Assembly: GCA_031177445.1 (NCBI GenBank)
Contig: JAPSGP010000186.1
Location: 1 to 6,227, forward strand
DNA: 6,227 bases
Source of the DNA: Acidimicrobiia bacterium
Lineage (GTDB): Bacteria; Actinomycetota; Acidimicrobiia; IMCC26256; JACDBD01
Reading direction: 5' to 3'
Shown here: piece after piece, positions 1 through 5,903 of the stretch
How positions within the stretch are numbered: position 1 is the first letter of the stretch
How the letters are laid out: every line of letters begins with the position of its first letter
Notes under the pieces: model-generated
Seen by the model: only the letters and a program-made list of their open reading frames with translations
What the model was told of the DNA's origin: nothing
The model's database searches: none
Program-made: the position numbers and the translations under genes

Positions 1-1355
1 TCATCGTCACCGAGGAGCGCCACCTGCCGCTGCTCGACGGGCTCGAGCTCGGCGCCCCGTCCGAGCGCGTGCTGGTGGTCGAGAGCGACGACTACGGCGA
101 GGCCGTCGCCCGCCACGCGGGCGCGCCACTGCCGTCGACGGAGGCGGACGCTTCCGACCTCTACCTCCTCCTGTTCACCTCGGGGACGTCGGGGAACCCG
201 AAAGCGTGCCTCTGCTCCCAGGGCCGGTTGGCCCGGGCGGGCGAGGTCCTGTCCCAGATGGTGCCGCTCCAGCCGGGCGACGTCGCCTACCAGGCGATGC
301 CGATGTTCCACTCGAACGCGCTCTTCGCCGGCTTCGCCCCCGCCGTCGCCGGCGGCGCCACGATGGCGCTGCGGCGGAAGTTCTCGGCGTCGGGCTTCCT
401 CCCCGACGTCCGTCGTTACGGCGTGACCTTCTTCAACTACGTCGGCAAGCCGCTGTCGTACATCCTGGCCACGCCGGAGCAGCCCGACGACGCCGACAAC
501 CCGCTCCGGCTGGTCTTCGGCAACGAGGCTGCCGATCTCGACATCGACCGCTTCTCCCGGCGCTTCGGTGTGCCGGTCATCGACTCGTACGGCTCCACCG
601 AGGGCGGCACCGTCGTGTCGCGGTCGCCCGACATGCCCAAGGGCGCGCTCGGCGTCGGGGGCGAGGGGGTCGTCGTGCTGGATCCGGAGACCGGCCAAGA
701 ATGCCCGCCGGCCCGCTTCGACGAGGCCGGCAAGCTGTCGAACCCCGACGAGGCGATCGGCGAGCTCGCCAACCGGCTCGGCGCCGCCGGCTTCGAGGGC
801 TACTGGAAGAACGACGAGGCCAACCAGGCCCGGGTGCACGACGGGATCTACTGGACCGGTGACCTCGCCTACAGGGACGCGCAGAACTTCATCTACTTCG
901 CCGGTCGCGACTACGACTGGCTGCGCGTCGACGGCGAGAACTTCGCCGCTGCGCCGATCGAGCGCATCCTCGCCCGCCATCCCGACGTCGTGCTAGCGGC
1001 GGTGTACGCGGTGCCCGACCCCGACGTCGGCGACCAGGTGATGGCGGCGGTGCAGCTGCGGCCGGGCGCGGTGTTCGACCCCGAGGGCTTCGCCGAGTTT
1101 CTGCGCGACCAGTCCGACCTGGGGACGAAGTGGGGCCCCCGCGTCGTCCGGGTCGCGGCTTCGCTCCCCGTCACCGAGACGAGCAAGGTGCTCAAGCGGG
1201 TGCTTCGGGGCGATCGCTGGGAGACCGACGACCCAGTCTGGTGGCGTCCGGAGAGCCGGGACGCGCGGTACCGGCTCATGGACGCGACCGACCGCGCCGA
1301 GCTGCGGGCCCGGTTCGAGCGTCGGGGCCGCGCCTCGGTGTTGGAGACGACGTGA
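1..1355 (+). CDS. Fatty-acyl-CoA ligase (AMP-binding family), 5' end cut off by window edge
   Basis: Adenylate-forming enzyme that would activate a carboxylic acid with ATP and load it onto CoA. The frame is open from the left edge (first full codon at base 3), giving 450 visible residues; the family is usually 500-550, so roughly 70-100 N-terminal residues are missing. Visible motifs, numbered from the first full codon: phosphate-binding loop TSGTSGNPK (59-67), YGSTEGG adenine-binding motif (196-202), YWTGD with the ATP-ribose Asp (287), the hinge GRDYDWLRVDGEN (from about 301), and a C-terminal TSKVLKR with the likely catalytic Lys at 395 or 398. The DWLRVDGEN hinge and the WWRP-containing tail recall mycobacterial FadD17-type ligases, but this is from memory and the substrate cannot be read from the sequence. 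Its stop overlaps the start of the downstream dehydrogenase, so the two are probably co-transcribed and translationally coupled. Confidence 0.93.
   Translation, partial: IVTEERHLPLLDGLELGAPSERVLVVESDDYGEAVARHAGAPLPSTEADASDLYLLLFTSGTSGNPKACLCSQGRLARAGEVLSQMVPLQPGDVAYQAMPMFHSNALFAGFAPAVAGGATMALRRKFSASGFLPDVRRYGVTFFNYVGKPLSYILATPEQPDDADNPLRLVFGNEAADLDIDRFSRRFGVPVIDSYGSTEGGTVVSRSPDMPKGALGVGGEGVVVLDPETGQECPPARFDEAGKLSNPDEAIGELANRLGAAGFEGYWKNDEANQARVHDGIYWTGDLAYRDAQNFIYFAGRDYDWLRVDGENFAAAPIERILARHPDVVLAAVYAVPDPDVGDQVMAAVQLRPGAVFDPEGFAEFLRDQSDLGTKWGPRVVRVAASLPVTETSKVLKRVLRGDRWETDDPVWWRPESRDARYRLMDATDRAELRARFERRGRASVLETT
1343..1346 (+). promoter_or_regulatory. Ribosome binding site deciding the dehydrogenase start
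   Basis: GGAG lies inside the last codons of the ligase gene. It is 5 bases before GTG at 1352 but 14 bases before the in-frame ATG at 1361, so it favours the GTG. That start creates a GTGA overlap with the ligase stop codon, a common arrangement for coupled translation. Confidence 0.55.
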
Positions 1356-2314
1356 GCGGCATGCTCGAGGGCAAGGTCGCGGTCGTCACCGGCGCCGGAC
1401 GCGGGATCGGACGAGCCGAGGCGACGCGGCTGGCGGCATACGGCGCGCGCGTGGTCGTGAACGACCTGGGCGTCGCCATGGACGGGAGCGCAACCGGGGA
1501 GACGCCGGCCGAGGAGGCGGTGGCCGAGATCCTCGCCGGCGGCGGAGAGGCGATCGCCGACGGCCACGACATCTCGACGCCCGCCGGCGGCGGCGCGCTC
1601 GTGCAACGCGCGGTCGACACGTGGGGCGGGCTCGACATCGTCGTGAACAACGCCGGGATCGGCCGTCCCCACATGGTCTTCAATCTCGAGGACGCCGAGT
1701 GGGACGACGTGCTGCGCGTGCACCTCACCGGCACCTTTGCCGTCACCCGGGCGGCCTGCCGGTGGTGGCGATCCGAGCACAAGGCGGGGCGCGGCGGCTA
1801 CGGGCGGCTCGTCAACACTTCTACCGGCCTCCTCCTCTACGGCGGGGCCGGGCAGTCGAACTACGTCGCCGCGAAGGCGGGCGTGCTGGCGTTCACCGAC
1901 GCGGTCGCCACCGAGATGGCTCCGTACGGCGTTACCGCCAACGTGATCATGCCGTCGGCGCGCACGCGTCTGGCCGCGGTGGGCTGGCGCATCGACCGTG
2001 CGCGGGCGCAGGAGGAGGCGTTCGACCCGACCGATCCGATGCACGTCGCCGAGATGGTGAGCTTCCTCGCGTCCCCGGCGGCGGGCTGGATCTCGGGGCA
2101 GTGCTTCCAGGTCCGGGGCGGTGTCGTGGAGCACGTGCGCTCCTGGGAGATCGACAGCACCTTCGAGCGCCACGATCGCGGGTGGACCGCCGCGGAGCTG
2201 GCCGCCGAGGTGCCGCGGCTGTTCGGCGCCGGTACGAAGCGATCGGACCCGCCGCCGAAGGAATGGCAGCAGCAATACCACGAGCAGGGCCGCCCGCTCA
2301 CGATGCCGTCGTGA
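1352..2314 (+). CDS. Short-chain dehydrogenase, MFE-2-like (3R)-hydroxyacyl-CoA dehydrogenase type
   Basis: NAD(P)-dependent oxidoreductase of the classical SDR family, 320 residues from GTG 1352 (317 if ATG 1361 is used). The Rossmann glycine motif TGAGRGIG is at 13-20, and an acidic residue after strand 2 (VVVNDLG, Asp38) suggests NAD rather than NADP. NNAG is at 99-102 and the active-site YVAAK gives Tyr171 and Lys175. The VHLTGTF segment (His124 where many SDRs have Asn) and the NDLG segment match the dehydrogenase part of peroxisomal multifunctional enzyme 2, which oxidises 3-hydroxyacyl-CoA in beta-oxidation. The residue 13 before Tyr171, normally the catalytic Ser, is Thr158. A tail of about 60 residues follows the core, as in other MFE-like members. 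The overlap with an acyl-CoA ligase supports a role in fatty acid or sterol side-chain breakdown. A dehydrogenase for another hydroxy substrate is possible. Confidence 0.9.
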   Translation: MSGMLEGKVAVVTGAGRGIGRAEATRLAAYGARVVVNDLGVAMDGSATGETPAEEAVAEILAGGGEAIADGHDISTPAGGGALVQRAVDTWGGLDIVVNNAGIGRPHMVFNLEDAEWDDVLRVHLTGTFAVTRAACRWWRSEHKAGRGGYGRLVNTSTGLLLYGGAGQSNYVAAKAGVLAFTDAVATEMAPYGVTANVIMPSARTRLAAVGWRIDRARAQEEAFDPTDPMHVAEMVSFLASPAAGWISGQCFQVRGGVVEHVRSWEIDSTFERHDRGWTAAELAAEVPRLFGAGTKRSDPPPKEWQQQYHEQGRPLTMPS

Positions 2315-2338
2315 GTCGGGCTCGAGCTGGCGCGACTC
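2313..2338. terminator. Weak inverted repeat between convergent genes
   Basis: GAGTCG (2313-2318) pairs with CGACTC (2333-2338) around a 14-base loop that itself contains the 8-base palindrome GCTCGAGC (2320-2327). It starts in the dehydrogenase stop codon and lies between two convergent genes whose stops are only 43 bases apart, so it could act in either direction. There is no T tract, and the 6-bp stem is short for a GC-rich genome, so the terminator reading is tentative. Nothing else was seen in this gap. Confidence 0.25.
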
Positions 2339-2357
2339 GGCGAGCGCACCGGGTCGG

Positions 2358-3761
2358 CTAGACCGCGGCGGGCTGGCGCGCCAGCGCGGCCCCCTTGAGC
2401 TCGGCCAGCGCCACCGGGAGGCCGTCGGCCAGATCCCACAGATCGGGCACGTGCTCGGGGCAGGCCACGACACCGACGTGCATCTGTCCGCGATAGGTCC
2501 ATCCGGTGAGGTTGAGCCCGAGGCCGGACGCGAGCTGGCCCATGGACTGGACGTCGAGGATCTCGGCGCCGTCGAGCCACAGCGGCTTCGGCCCGCGCAC
2601 GTTCGACACGATCGTGTTGTAGGCGGGGCGTTTGGCGAGTCGCGTCGAAACGTGGCCCATCATCACGAACGGCTTGAACAGCCAGTCGTAATCCTGCCAC
2701 TCGAACAGCAGTCGCTCGGAGTGGCGCGCCTCGTAGTACTCGCGTGCCGCGCGCGTGTTGTGCTTGATCGTGGCCAGACGCTCGACCGGATCGGCGACAT
2801 CGGTGGCGAGGCTCACGAACCACGTGCTGACACGATTGCCGAAGATGCCGCGCTCGTGGTCGGCGCGGATCGAGACCGGGATGTTGGTCGTCAGCGGCTT
2901 GTCGGGGAGCTCGCCCCGTCGTTCGAGGTAGTTACGGATCGCGCCTGCGGACACCGCGACGAAGGCGTCGTTCACCGTGCAGTCGAACGTCTTCCGCACC
3001 GTGGTGATGTCGTCGAACGGGAGCGAGGTCCACACGCACGACCGGTTGGGTGTGAACGGCCGGTTGAGCCGCGTCTCGGGGGCCTCGAAGGGGCGGGCCG
3101 GCCCGGGGAGTCCCTGCTTGCGGCGCCGGGACCCGACGCGGGCGGCGCGCAGTGACCGGTACACGAGCCCGGGGAACTTCTTGACCCGCGGCGGGATCGT
3201 GCGCCAGCCCTCGCGCACGAGCTCCATGCGGTCGGCCGGTGGATCGGCGGGCGGCCGCTGGGCGTGCAACTGCGGGCGCTCGTCGGCGGCGTGCTGGAAC
3301 GCGGCCTCGAACAGGTCGACGCAGCCACCGCCGTCGGCGAGCGCGTGGTGCAGCTTCCACACGAGCGCGACCTTGCCGTCGGTCAGCCCCTCGACCAGCC
3401 ACAGCTGCCACAGCGGACGGGCGCGGTCGAGCGACCCGGCCATGATCCGTCCGAGCACGGCGCTGTGCTCCTCACGACCACCCGGAGGCTCGGCGATGGC
3501 GAGCCGCACGTGGTAGTCGAGGTCGAGCTCCGGCCGGTCGAGCAAGAACCGGTGGCCGAGCCCGATCGGTCGACCGGCGAGCTGCCAACGCAACGGCTCG
3601 ATGTGGGGCAGCACGTTGCCGGCCCATTCGCGGACGCGGTCGAAGGTGAGCGGTTCGTGCGCGCCCGCCGGATCGATCAGCATCGACTTGAGCGTGTGCT
3701 GCGGCTGGTACGGCGCTTCGACGTAGAGGTGGTACTCGTCGGCACCGAGCATCTGTCGCAC
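2358..3761 (-). CDS. WS/DGAT family acyltransferase (wax ester synthase / diacylglycerol O-acyltransferase)
   Basis: Would transfer an acyl group from acyl-CoA to a fatty alcohol or diacylglycerol, making storage wax ester or triacylglycerol at the membrane or lipid-droplet surface. From GTG 3761 it has 467 residues, normal for the family. The N-terminal segment (about 5-30) matches the family's usual opening (GxDxxxLYxE...H). The catalytic HHALADG (HHxxxDG) is at 138-144, preceded by PLWQLWLVEGL (116-126). The C-terminal half shows VNDAF (263-267), PVSIR (295-299), GNRVS (308-312) and SNVRGP (386-391), the landmarks of the family's second domain (DUF1298 / WES acyltransferase C-terminal). 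The start is uncertain: GTG 3761 has GGGGG 8 bases upstream, while ATG 3752 gives 464 residues. The frame is open further upstream but shows no family similarity there. The exact acceptor cannot be told from sequence. Confidence 0.93.
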   Translation of the reverse strand: MRQMLGADEYHLYVEAPYQPQHTLKSMLIDPAGAHEPLTFDRVREWAGNVLPHIEPLRWQLAGRPIGLGHRFLLDRPELDLDYHVRLAIAEPPGGREEHSAVLGRIMAGSLDRARPLWQLWLVEGLTDGKVALVWKLHHALADGGGCVDLFEAAFQHAADERPQLHAQRPPADPPADRMELVREGWRTIPPRVKKFPGLVYRSLRAARVGSRRRKQGLPGPARPFEAPETRLNRPFTPNRSCVWTSLPFDDITTVRKTFDCTVNDAFVAVSAGAIRNYLERRGELPDKPLTTNIPVSIRADHERGIFGNRVSTWFVSLATDVADPVERLATIKHNTRAAREYYEARHSERLLFEWQDYDWLFKPFVMMGHVSTRLAKRPAYNTIVSNVRGPKPLWLDGAEILDVQSMGQLASGLGLNLTGWTYRGQMHVGVVACPEHVPDLWDLADGLPVALAELKGAALARQPAAV

Positions 3762-3769
3762 GCACCACA

Positions 3770-3774
3770 CCCCC
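3770..3774 (-). promoter_or_regulatory. Putative ribosome binding site for the acyltransferase
   Basis: GGGGG on the minus strand sits 8 bases before GTG 3761 and 17 bases before ATG 3752, so it favours the GTG. It is not a textbook AGGAGG and in a G-rich region could be chance. Confidence 0.4.
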
Positions 3775-3806
3775 GGCTCGAGTGGCTCGCTCGGATTCCG
3801 TTCGGC

Positions 3807-3831
3807 GGCGGTCGGCGAAGCCGCCACCGCC
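3807..3831 (-). other. Strong GC hairpin between hydrolase and acyltransferase genes
   Basis: GGCGGT (3807-3812) pairs with ACCGCC (3826-3831). After a one-base bulge at 3813, GGC (3814-3816) pairs with GCC (3823-3825), closing a 6-base loop. The 9-bp stem begins 28 bases after the hydrolase stop and ends 45 bases before the acyltransferase start. No T tract follows on the minus strand. It could be a terminator of the hydrolase transcript, an mRNA-stabilising 3' structure or a leader element of the acyltransferase. The 8-base direct repeat GGCTCGCT flanks it (3784-3791 and 3842-3849). Confidence 0.4.
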
Positions 3832-3859
3832 TCCCCATATCGGCTCGCTTGCGCTCGCC

Positions 3860-4972
3860 TTAGTAAACCAGGCCACCCGCCCGATTGGAGAGGGCTACCC
3901 GGCGCCGGCCCTCGCGTAACAGGTTGGCGTCGCTCCCGTCGGTGAGGTAGCAGAACGACAGTCCGGTCGCAGGGTCCGCCCACGCCAGCTGCCCGCCGGC
4001 GCCGCTGTGGCCGAATGCCCGGGGCGAGTTGGTCTTGCCGAAGCCGCGGTTGACGGCGAACCCGTCGTCCCCCGCGACCAGCAGGCCGAGGGTCCGGTTC
4101 GCGGGCCCGCCGACGGTGGGCTCGTCGAAGCGGACGCGCACGTTCCCGGTGCCGTCGGCGAGCACATCCGGGTCCCAGATGCGCCCGGGGTTGTGGAGCA
4201 GCGCCTGGTAGAGGAGGGCGACGTCGGAGGCGTTGGAGACCGCGCCAGCGCCGGGGACGCCGAGCGCGATCGTCTCGGTGTCGGCGAACCGGGCGATGGT
4301 CACGTCGTTGATCTCGGCGGGGATCTCGATGCCGGCGAGGCCGAGCGACGCCCACTCCTCGTCTGTTGGCGGCTCGCCGACGGCGACGACCCTGCGGATG
4401 TCGTCCTGCTGGGCTTCCGGTACTCCGAGCCGGAGTGCGGCGAGGCCGAGGGCATCGGCGATGCGCTCGTGCACGAAGTCGCGGTAGTCGCTGCCCGAGA
4501 TGCGCTCGATCATCTCGCCCAGCACCCAGTGCGCCGACGTGCCGTGGTACTCACAGCGCGTGCCGGGCTCCCAGTTGAGCCGCCACTGCGCGAAGCGCTC
4601 GATGCGGCGCTCGCGGTCGAACCACTCGGGCGGGCCGAGCGGGGCACGAGGGATGCCGGCGGTGTGGCTCAGGAGCTGCTCGGCGGTGATCGTGTGCTTG
4701 TCGTTGGCGGCGAACTCCTCGATGGTGTCGGCGACGGGCGCCGACGGGTCGAGGAGCCCGTCGCCGATGAGCAGCCAGATCGCTGCCGCGACGACGCCCT
4801 TCGTGGCGGAGAAGATGACGTAGCGATGCTCGTTGGTGGCGTCGCCGAACGTCTCGAACACCGGAACCTTCCCGTCGATACCGACAGCGAGCTGGCACGA
4901 CGGGAGCAGCCCATCGTCGACGTCTCGTTGGGCCCGGGCGAGGAGATCGTCGAGCTTCGCCTCGTCGATCAC
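3860..4972 (-). CDS. Serine hydrolase of the beta-lactamase / class C esterase family
   Basis: Penicillin-binding-protein-like hydrolase; members are esterases, D-amino-acid peptidases or beta-lactamases. From GTG 4972 it has 370 residues. The nucleophile motif SxxK is SATK (55-58), LLSHTAG follows at 100-106, the second catalytic Tyr is in EYHGTS (Tyr142), and the third motif is the esterase-type HSG (322-324) in FGHSGAGG, in place of the KTG of true beta-lactamases. This pattern fits a carboxylesterase (EstB/LAE-like) better than an antibiotic resistance enzyme. No signal peptide or membrane segment is visible, so it is probably cytoplasmic. GTG 4972 is chosen because homology begins just after it and no better start lies upstream in frame. 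It has no clear Shine-Dalgarno and may rely on coupling to the gene ending 19 bases before. Lying upstream of an acyltransferase, it might act on lipid esters, but the substrate is unknown. Confidence 0.9.
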   Translation of the reverse strand: MIDEAKLDDLLARAQRDVDDGLLPSCQLAVGIDGKVPVFETFGDATNEHRYVIFSATKGVVAAAIWLLIGDGLLDPSAPVADTIEEFAANDKHTITAEQLLSHTAGIPRAPLGPPEWFDRERRIERFAQWRLNWEPGTRCEYHGTSAHWVLGEMIERISGSDYRDFVHERIADALGLAALRLGVPEAQQDDIRRVVAVGEPPTDEEWASLGLAGIEIPAEINDVTIARFADTETIALGVPGAGAVSNASDVALLYQALLHNPGRIWDPDVLADGTGNVRVRFDEPTVGGPANRTLGLLVAGDDGFAVNRGFGKTNSPRAFGHSGAGGQLAWADPATGLSFCYLTDGSDANLLREGRRRVALSNRAGGLVY

Positions 4973-4990
4973 GCGCCGGAGTGTAGGTGT

Positions 4991-5003
4991 GTCACGGCGT
5001 GAC
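4991..5003. repeat. Perfect 13-base palindrome at the cupredoxin/hydrolase junction
   Basis: GTCACG-G-CGTGAC has 6-base arms around one central base. It covers the stop codon and last codons of the membrane protein gene and ends 18 bases before the hydrolase start. As DNA it could be a regulator site. As RNA it could form a 5-bp stem with a 3-base loop close to the hydrolase start, which lacks a good Shine-Dalgarno. Arms this short can arise by chance in a 6 kb window. Confidence 0.35.
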
Positions 5004-5903
5004 GACGACGGTGGCCTCCATGCCCGCGGCGCGGTGTCCTGGGATGTCGCAGTAGACGAGGTATCTACCAGGCTCGAGCCGCACCTTTCCGCGATTTCGC
5101 CCGGCGGGAACCAGAAGCTTGAAATCGCGCAGGCTCTTTCGACGGAACACGAGCATGTGCGTCCCACCACGGTCGATGAAGCGGATGTCTACGACTCCCG
5201 CCCGGACCTCGTATCGATCCGCATCGAACTTCAGCGTGGGCAGTGCTTCGATCCTGATGAATCGCGTCGTCGAATCACGGCTCTTGACGGGGTTGTCGCA
5301 GAAGGTGACGCGTCCAGGCGGGTATACCGGCGGTGGCTGAGCGCCGCGCGGTGTCTCATCCGGGATCACCCGCGTGACGTTGATGCGAACTGCTTCGCCT
5401 TCGACCTTTGTCGGGAATCGGTCGAGGCCGTACGCCGTGGGCCCGCCGACCACATGACCATCCGCATCGAAGGTCTCGGCGTGTTCGGGTGCGCGGAACA
5501 CGCGCTCGTCGGGGCACCACCAGAGCGTCCGCTCGCCCGGAAGATGCTGAACGTCTGTGAGGAACGTTCTCACCGTGTCGTTCCTGCGTACGAGAAACAC
5601 TGGAACACCGTCGATGATCCGCGGCGAAACCCCTCGCGGAATTGTGTCGATGCGAAGTTCGATCGTCCGCCCGCCGTTTCGTCCTGAAAGGCGGGTCTGC
5701 GCCGAGTGATCCCGCACGAGCCATGCGGCACTGGCAGCGAGCGTGACCACTGTGAGCGCCGCTGCCACAACCACCACGGCCGGTCGCAGACGGCGATGGT
5801 TCGGTGTTGGCGTAGGAAGCGCGTCGAAGGCTGGCGGCGGCGGGGCGAAGTCCACGAGCTCGATGACCAGTCGTCGGATTCGTTGGTCGAGCTGGCTACT
5901 CAT
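4992..5903 (-). CDS. Single-pass membrane protein with degenerate Rieske-like domain and C-terminal cupredoxin domain; putative sigma-factor partner
   Basis: A 303-residue protein starting at ATG 5903 with a strong AGGAGG. Residues 1-40 are a short basic, proline-rich cytoplasmic segment; 41-63 form one hydrophobic helix; the remainder is extracytoplasmic. Residues about 95-176 read like a Rieske domain (DGVPVFLVR, then VFRAPEHAETFD and GHVVGGPT). At the ligand positions the CxH motif is VQH (118-120) and CPxH is APEH (138-141), so both His remain and both cluster Cys are gone. Residues about 226-303 form a cupredoxin with all type 1 copper ligands: His249, Cys285, His290, Met295 (C-x4-H-x4-M, as in rusticyanin). 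Two further Cys (130, 202) might form a disulfide. The gene overlaps the sigma gene by 8 bases, the usual position of an anti-sigma factor, but no known anti-sigma domain is recognisable. An electron-transfer role is the main alternative. Confidence 0.85.
   Translation of the reverse strand: MSSQLDQRIRRLVIELVDFAPPPPAFDALPTPTPNHRRLRPAVVVVAAALTVVTLAASAAWLVRDHSAQTRLSGRNGGRTIELRIDTIPRGVSPRIIDGVPVFLVRRNDTVRTFLTDVQHLPGERTLWWCPDERVFRAPEHAETFDADGHVVGGPTAYGLDRFPTKVEGEAVRINVTRVIPDETPRGAQPPPVYPPGRVTFCDNPVKSRDSTTRFIRIEALPTLKFDADRYEVRAGVVDIRFIDRGGTHMLVFRRKSLRDFKLLVPAGRNRGKVRLEPGRYLVYCDIPGHRAAGMEATVVVTP

Noticed and set aside
911..2473. Long open frame of about 520 codons on the minus strand opposite the ligase and dehydrogenase
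   Set aside because: It is rich in Arg, Pro, Ala and Gly with no recognisable motif and lies opposite two clearly real genes; in about 70% G+C DNA such antisense frames are expected.
2121..3155. Open frame on the plus strand running across the convergent gap
   Set aside because: It overlaps the dehydrogenase in another frame and lies antisense to the acyltransferase, with no domain signature.
3836..3867. Promoter-like TTTACT and GATATG on the minus strand before the acyltransferase
   Set aside because: The spacing is 20 bases, and the elements match poorly; not enough to call a promoter.
3762..4355. N-terminal extension of the acyltransferase frame through the gap and into the hydrolase gene
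   Set aside because: Family similarity begins only at about 3750; upstream residues are compositionally biased, and the hydrolase on the same strand in another frame is well supported.
3860..4972. Antibiotic-resistance beta-lactamase
   Set aside because: The third motif is HSG rather than KTG, and no export signal is seen, which fits the esterase-like branch of the family.
4007..5002. Open frame of 331 codons on the plus strand opposite the serine hydrolase
   Set aside because: It mirrors the codons of a gene with intact catalytic motifs and shows only low-complexity composition.
4973..5170. Upstream extension of the serine hydrolase frame into the membrane protein gene
   Set aside because: That stretch encodes the intact cupredoxin ligands in its own frame, and the hydrolase similarity begins right after GTG 4972.
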